Source: JACDER01 sp963717765 (lineage in GTDB: Bacteria; Actinomycetota; Thermoleophilia; Gaiellales; Gaiellaceae). Taken from it: a DNA stretch of 64,000 bases. Numbering within the stretch: the stretch's first letter is position 1; the number at the start of each line of letters is the position of its first letter. Positions 60,588 through 64,000 of this stretch are shown one piece after another. A program made the position numbers and the translations under genes. Below the pieces are notes generated by a model. That model had not been told where the DNA came from, did not search any database, and worked only from the letters and a program-made list of their open reading frames with translations. Location: contig CAVQWX010000005.1 in the NCBI GenBank assembly GCA_963717765.1, forward strand, positions 1 to 64,000, read 5' to 3'.

Positions 60588-60631
60588 GCCTTACAAGCAG
60601 GAGGTCGCTGGTTCGAGCCCGGCACCGCCCA
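60588..60631 (+). repeat. attR: 44-bp direct repeat
   Basis: Identical to 47106-47149. It contains no 5' tRNA half, so it is the displaced chromosomal end of tRNA-Val. Chromosomal sequence resumes at 60632. Confidence 0.93.
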
Positions 60632-60780
60632 TTCGAGGAAAGCCGATCCGACGGAGGGCATGACGGTCTTCCGGGACATCCTGTTGTTCGGAGTTGCTGC
60701 GGTGATCGTGGACAACTCGGGCAGCCGCCTCATGGGGATCAGGTTGCGGGGATGCACGCTCGAGCCGTACGGGGTTCGAG

Positions 60781-61224
60781 ATGAGTCTCGAAGCTGAGCG
60801 ACGTATGCTTGTGGCCGTGTCTGAGGAACCGGTGCTCACGGACCGTGACGCTGTCCCGGTGATGTTCAAGCGCGTCGACGACGAACAGGACGCGATCAGC
60901 CGCGGTATGGCAGAGGTCGAGGCGGCGGTCGGGTTGCGCGGCCGGAAGTTCTACGGCGCTTTCGATGCCGATGGCGACGAGTACCGCGTCTGTGTGCAGG
61001 TCCGAGAGGGCGACGATGCGAAGGCGCTCGGGTTGGAGTTGGGTGTGTTGCCGGGCGGCCGCTACGCACGGGTCCGACTCACCGGCGAACCGCCGGACGT
61101 CTACCGTCTGATCGGGCCAACATTTGAGAGGCTGTCCCAGCGACCTGACCGCGACCGCTCGCGTCCTGGCATCGAGTTCTACCGGCGCCGCGATGTCATC
61201 GATCTGCTGCTGCCCGTCGCGTAG
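60781..61224 (+). CDS. GyrI-like / effector-binding domain protein
   Basis: A 147-aa protein with GRKFYGAFDADGDEYRVCVQ, LGVLPGGRYARVRLTGEPPD and the end GIEFYRRRDVIDLLLPV, the pattern of a GyrI-like (AraC effector-binding) domain. These bind small molecules or DNA gyrase inhibitors. Start at ATG 60781; 60805 is possible. First chromosomal gene after attR. Confidence 0.75.
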   Translation: MSLEAERRMLVAVSEEPVLTDRDAVPVMFKRVDDEQDAISRGMAEVEAAVGLRGRKFYGAFDADGDEYRVCVQVREGDDAKALGLELGVLPGGRYARVRLTGEPPDVYRLIGPTFERLSQRPDRDRSRPGIEFYRRRDVIDLLLPVA

Positions 61225-61395
61225 GCGTGGCAACAATGGCAACACTTGGCGTCTTAGTCGCAAAGGATGACGACAACGACGGGAGACGAGCGCTGCCCCG
61301 TTGCTGCGCGAGCGTCTTGGCCCGGTCCGCCGGCCGGTAGCGCGGCCGGAGGCGATTCTCGTGGGCGTCCTCGCGGCCCTGAGGCGCGGGCCTTG

Positions 61396-62448
61396 TTAGT
61401 GCCTTGGGCCGCCCTCGTCGGCCGGAGGTACGTAGTCGGTCGGCAAAGCGCCCGACTGCGACGCAGAGAGGTTCTCGCCACTCTGACCCTCTGAGCGTGC
61501 GCGCCGTCGCGCCACGCGCCAGGCGCGGAAGCCACGGGGAGCTTGGGCCGCGAGACGGAACGGGCGGACGAAGTAGGCGGCCACGATCCCCGCGGTCCCG
61601 TGACGGGCAAGAGGATCGAGTTGCCGGAGCAGGCCGGGCGGCGGCGTGAGCTCCGACACGATGTAACCCAGCTTTCCGGCGAGGCCAGGCGCCTGGACCA
61701 GGCGCTCGAATCCCATCGCAGTCGGGGTAGCCGTGCTGCCGCGGAGGAGCACCTCGGCCGATCCACTCTCCGCCAGCCCGAGCCGGGCGGAGAGGTCGAC
61801 TCCTTCTGGAACCAATGAGAGGCCGACAGCGAGCGCCGCCTCGGCGCGAAGCCGGCGAGCGAGCAGCGCCGCTTCCTGCCAGACCTCGAGGGGCACTTGC
61901 CGAAGGGCACGTACGAGATCCTCGAGCGGCGTTCCGCCCGGCCCGCTAGCAGCGGCATGCAGCCCGACAAGCAGTGCTCGAGCCGCCAGGCCGGGAGTTT
62001 GCACGACATCGCCGTCGGTCCCGAGCGGCAACGGTTCGCAGTCCCGTACGAGCTCGTCCCAGAGCTCCTGGTCCGTCGCCTCGACTCCGAGGAACCCACG
62101 GTGCAGCTCGACGCAGACATTGTCCACGGCCCGGTACCACCTCTCGTGGTGACTCTCCCGCTGGACTCGCGTCTGGTCGGAGACGAGCGGCTCGAAGCCG
62201 AGCCGGGCGGCGATCGACTCCGCACGGGGCAGCTCCGCCTGCGGGACCAGCAGGTCGATGTCCCAGTAGTGGCGGCTCTCACCTTCCGCGTAGAGCCAGC
62301 GCTTGATGGCCGGGCCCTTCAGCAGGATGCTGCGGATGCCTACAGCTTCCAGGGCGGCGACGAGCTCGACCGCCGCCAGGTCGCTGCGGTGCCGGTGGGC
62401 TGCCTCGACCGCGCGCCGAGAAAGGGTCGGATCGTCCAGGGAATCAAT
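61396..62448 (-). CDS. Nucleotidyltransferase-family protein (PF14907-like) with a non-canonical start
   Basis: The frame is open from 62637 to the stop at 61396, but the first ATG/GTG/TTG is GTG 62127. Upstream of it lies the conserved core: LEAVGIRSILLKGPAIKRWL and ESRHYWDIDLLVPQAELPRA, with the DxD pair of the NTP_transf_5 family. So translation must begin upstream. ATT at 62446-62448 overlaps the ribD TGA by one base (350 aa) and is the best candidate; a hidden indel is also possible. Substrate unknown. Confidence 0.65.
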   Translation of the reverse strand: MDSLDDPTLSRRAVEAAHRHRSDLAAVELVAALEAVGIRSILLKGPAIKRWLYAEGESRHYWDIDLLVPQAELPRAESIAARLGFEPLVSDQTRVQRESHHERWYRAVDNVCVELHRGFLGVEATDQELWDELVRDCEPLPLGTDGDVVQTPGLAARALLVGLHAAASGPGGTPLEDLVRALRQVPLEVWQEAALLARRLRAEAALAVGLSLVPEGVDLSARLGLAESGSAEVLLRGSTATPTAMGFERLVQAPGLAGKLGYIVSELTPPPGLLRQLDPLARHGTAGIVAAYFVRPFRLAAQAPRGFRAWRVARRRARSEGQSGENLSASQSGALPTDYVPPADEGGPRH

Positions 62449-63169
62449 CCGCGACTCGAAGATCGCCTGCGAGCAGCAGGTCGTTCCCGGCGCGATAGAC
62501 GGACTGGTTCGTAATGCTGAGCCCGTTGGCGACCGAGACGATGTCGAGATCGCCCACTGCTTCGGTTCCTGCCCCCAGGATGGTCGGCGCGATACCGACG
62601 ATCAGTCGATCGGCCAGTCTCGCCTTCAGAAACGACGTTAGAACCCGGGCGCCTCCCTCGACGAGGACGGAGCGAACTCCCAGGCCTCGGAGCAGCCGCA
62701 AGGCCTCGGCGGCGTCCACGCCGGCCGGATGCGGGCTGACGGAGTGGACGGCGACACCGTGGTTTCGAAGGACGAGCCGCCTCGCGGCCTGCGCCTGGCT
62801 CGTCGAGATGACCATCGTGCACGCGTCGTCCTCGAGGATCCTTGCGTCACTCGGGACGCGGAGCATCGAGTCGAGGATGACGCGGACGGGTGAGGCCCCG
62901 GGGACCAGGCGCACGGTCAGCCGGGGATCGTCGTTGAGGACGGTACGGATCCCGACGAGCACGGCGTCGCTCGTTGCCCGCAGCGCGTGGGAGATCCGCC
63001 GCTCCTCCTCTCCGCTGATCCATTTGCTGTCGCCGGTCCGCGACGCGATGCGCCCGTCGAGCGTCTGCGCGTACTTCAGCACGACATATGGGCGCGAGGA
63101 CGATTCGCGCACGTCCCCGAACAGGGCGTGAACGTCAACGGCTTCCGCGATCGTCTCCGGCGCTGCCAC
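62444..63169 (-). CDS. RibD reductase domain (5-amino-6-ribosylamino-uracil reductase), deaminase domain absent
   Basis: A 241-aa protein of the RibD C-terminal (DHFR-like) type: RPYVVLKYAQTLDGRIASRT, GDSKWISGEEERRISHALRA, SVLVEGGARVLTSFLKARLA. The usual N-terminal deaminase domain is absent, so deamination needs another gene. GTG start at 63169, 35 bp inside ribA. Second gene of the riboflavin operon. Confidence 0.85.
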   Translation of the reverse strand: MAAPETIAEAVDVHALFGDVRESSSRPYVVLKYAQTLDGRIASRTGDSKWISGEEERRISHALRATSDAVLVGIRTVLNDDPRLTVRLVPGASPVRVILDSMLRVPSDARILEDDACTMVISTSQAQAARRLVLRNHGVAVHSVSPHPAGVDAAEALRLLRGLGVRSVLVEGGARVLTSFLKARLADRLIVGIAPTILGAGTEAVGDLDIVSVANGLSITNQSVYRAGNDLLLAGDLRVAD

Positions 63170-63782
63170 CGACGCGAGCGGAGTGACCGAGGCGGCCCTG
63201 TTTCGACCGTAGGTACGTGAGGTTCCGGGTGTGGGGCGAGGTCGCAGCAGACACGACCTCGTCGACCTCGATGCCATTTCTCCGCAGGCCCTCCACCTTC
63301 CGGGGATTGCTCGTGAGCAACCGCACCGAGCGGACCCCGACGAGCGCCAGGCATTGCGCCGCTTCCGCATAATCGCGCCCGTCTGCGGGGAAGCCCAGAA
63401 AATGGTTCGCATCGACGGTGTCGTATCCGTTCTCCTGCAGGACGTACGCGCGCAGTTTGTTGACGAGCCCGACGCCACGCCCTTCTTGCCCGGTCGCGTA
63501 TACCAGCACGCCGCGCCCCTCCCGCCCGATGGCCCCGAGCGCAGTCCGCAATTGGAGCCCGCAATCGCAGCGCCTCGACCCGAGGGCGTCCCCGGTCAGG
63601 CACTCCGAGTGCACACGCGTGAGGACGGATGAGCCTTCACCGAGCTGACCCTTGACGAGAACGACGTAGACGTATCCCGAGGGATACTCGAACGCGCGCA
63701 GCTCGAACTCCCCGTTGTCGGTCGCGAACAGCGTCCGTGCCACCTCGGCCGGTTTGTCGCCCCCGCGCGTCTCGGCCTCCAT
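63135..63782 (-). CDS. ribA: GTP cyclohydrolase II
   Basis: A 215-aa protein if started at ATG 63782; TTG 63932 would add 50 residues with a CDHCHH motif and has AGGTGGG upstream, so the start is uncertain. Zinc cysteines lie in RVHSECLTGDALGSRRCDCG, and GQEGRGVGLVNKLRAY carries the catalytic arginine region. It opens GTP to start riboflavin synthesis. No DHBP synthase domain is fused. Confidence 0.9.
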   Translation of the reverse strand: MEAETRGGDKPAEVARTLFATDNGEFELRAFEYPSGYVYVVLVKGQLGEGSSVLTRVHSECLTGDALGSRRCDCGLQLRTALGAIGREGRGVLVYATGQEGRGVGLVNKLRAYVLQENGYDTVDANHFLGFPADGRDYAEAAQCLALVGVRSVRLLTSNPRKVEGLRRNGIEVDEVVSAATSPHTRNLTYLRSKQGRLGHSARVGGSAGDDRGSR

Positions 63783-64000
63783 CCGCGGTCGATTCAAGCG
63801 GCTTACGACCGGTATTGGCAAGAAACGCCGATCATCGGGCCGGCTGGAGGAGGTTCCCTGCGGCTCCCACCGAAGTCGCAGAACGCGATGATGACAGTGG
63901 TCGCATACGACAACCTCCTCTGCCGTGGTCAACTGCGCCCACCTCGGCTGATTGAGGAACGGGAGCCGGGTCCCGGGGATCGAAGCGAGCTCCCACAGCA

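Larger units (their letters stand above)
47106..60631. mobile_element. Integrative element in tRNA-Val, about 13.5 kb
   Basis: Bounded by a perfect 44-bp direct repeat of the tRNA-Val 3' part, with a tyrosine integrase whose gene ends 28 bp before attR. Internal genes: XRE regulator, Prim-Pol primase, wHTH, excisionase-like protein, cargo with a PIN nuclease, lipoproteins and secreted proteins, and terminase-small-subunit-like remnants. No capsid, portal, large terminase or conjugation gene was seen. It could be a phage satellite, a replicating genomic island or a degraded prophage. Base composition around 55-58 kb is visibly more A/T-rich than the flanks. Confidence 0.9.

Overview
The window is GC-rich bacterial DNA, densely packed with short-overlap operons and many GTG/TTG starts. 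Gene content (chromate transporter, Kup, FtsH-like AAA protease, NrtR-type Nudix regulator, adenylate cyclase domain, sulfatase, delta-60 and PASTA repeat proteins, riboflavin genes) and the protein style suggest an actinobacterium, probably Thermoleophilia (Gaiellales/Solirubrobacterales-like). No rRNA or marker gene confirms this, so the taxonomy is inference. No CRISPR array was seen.

1-13.3 kb: metabolic and transport genes. These are a partial DHFR-like reductase with a frameshift at the left edge, a TetR/HIT-like pair divergent from chrA, kup, a Vps62-like membrane protein, a cystathionine gamma-synthase/lyase, an NrtR-like regulator coupled to a zinc-free alcohol dehydrogenase with a palindrome over the regulator start, a cluster of MBL hydrolase, nucleotidyltransferase and PPOX protein, and a VapBC pair. 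13.5-18.3 kb: a minus-strand operon of CDF transporter, SDR, amylo-alpha-1,6-glucosidase and GT4 glycosyltransferase. 18.3-24.8 kb: an atypical FtsH homologue with a membrane partner, an HExxH protein, a beta-lactamase-like serine hydrolase, then an unknown protein coupled to fumarylacetoacetase. 25-36.6 kb: MFS exporter, cupin, secreted propeller-like protein, a GFA-TPR fusion, a TetR regulator divergent from a small ORF and an MDR reductase, a GT-C membrane protein, a secreted sulfatase and an aldo/keto reductase. 37-47 kb: tRNA-Lys and tRNA-Glu, an APH-like kinase, a cyclase domain, a methyltransferase between two diverged repeat copies, a phospholipase C/acid phosphatase-type protein, a GT / membrane protein / NodB deacetylase operon, and decayed genes leading up to tRNA-Val.

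47,106-60,631: an integrative element of about 13.5 kb inserted in the 3' part of tRNA-Val(TAC), bounded by a perfect 44-bp direct repeat. Its right end holds a recombination/replication module: XRE regulator, small Prim-Pol primase with a CHC2-like zinc motif, wHTH protein, excisionase-like protein, unknown 140-aa protein, tyrosine integrase. Paired TTGGAACG motifs, 11 bp apart, lie near both ends and upstream of the integrase operon; they look like integrase arm sites. The left half carries cargo: a YegP-like protein, a PIN nuclease with an unknown 251-aa partner, lipoproteins, secreted proteins, and two terminase-small-subunit-like remnants. Two conserved DNA anchors each occur twice and enclose different cargo. 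The layout recalls phage satellites (PICI-like), but no capsid gene is present.

60.6-64 kb: chromosomal genes resume with a GyrI-like protein, then a minus-strand riboflavin operon of ribA, a reductase-only ribD, and a nucleotidyltransferase-family gene that lacks a canonical start.
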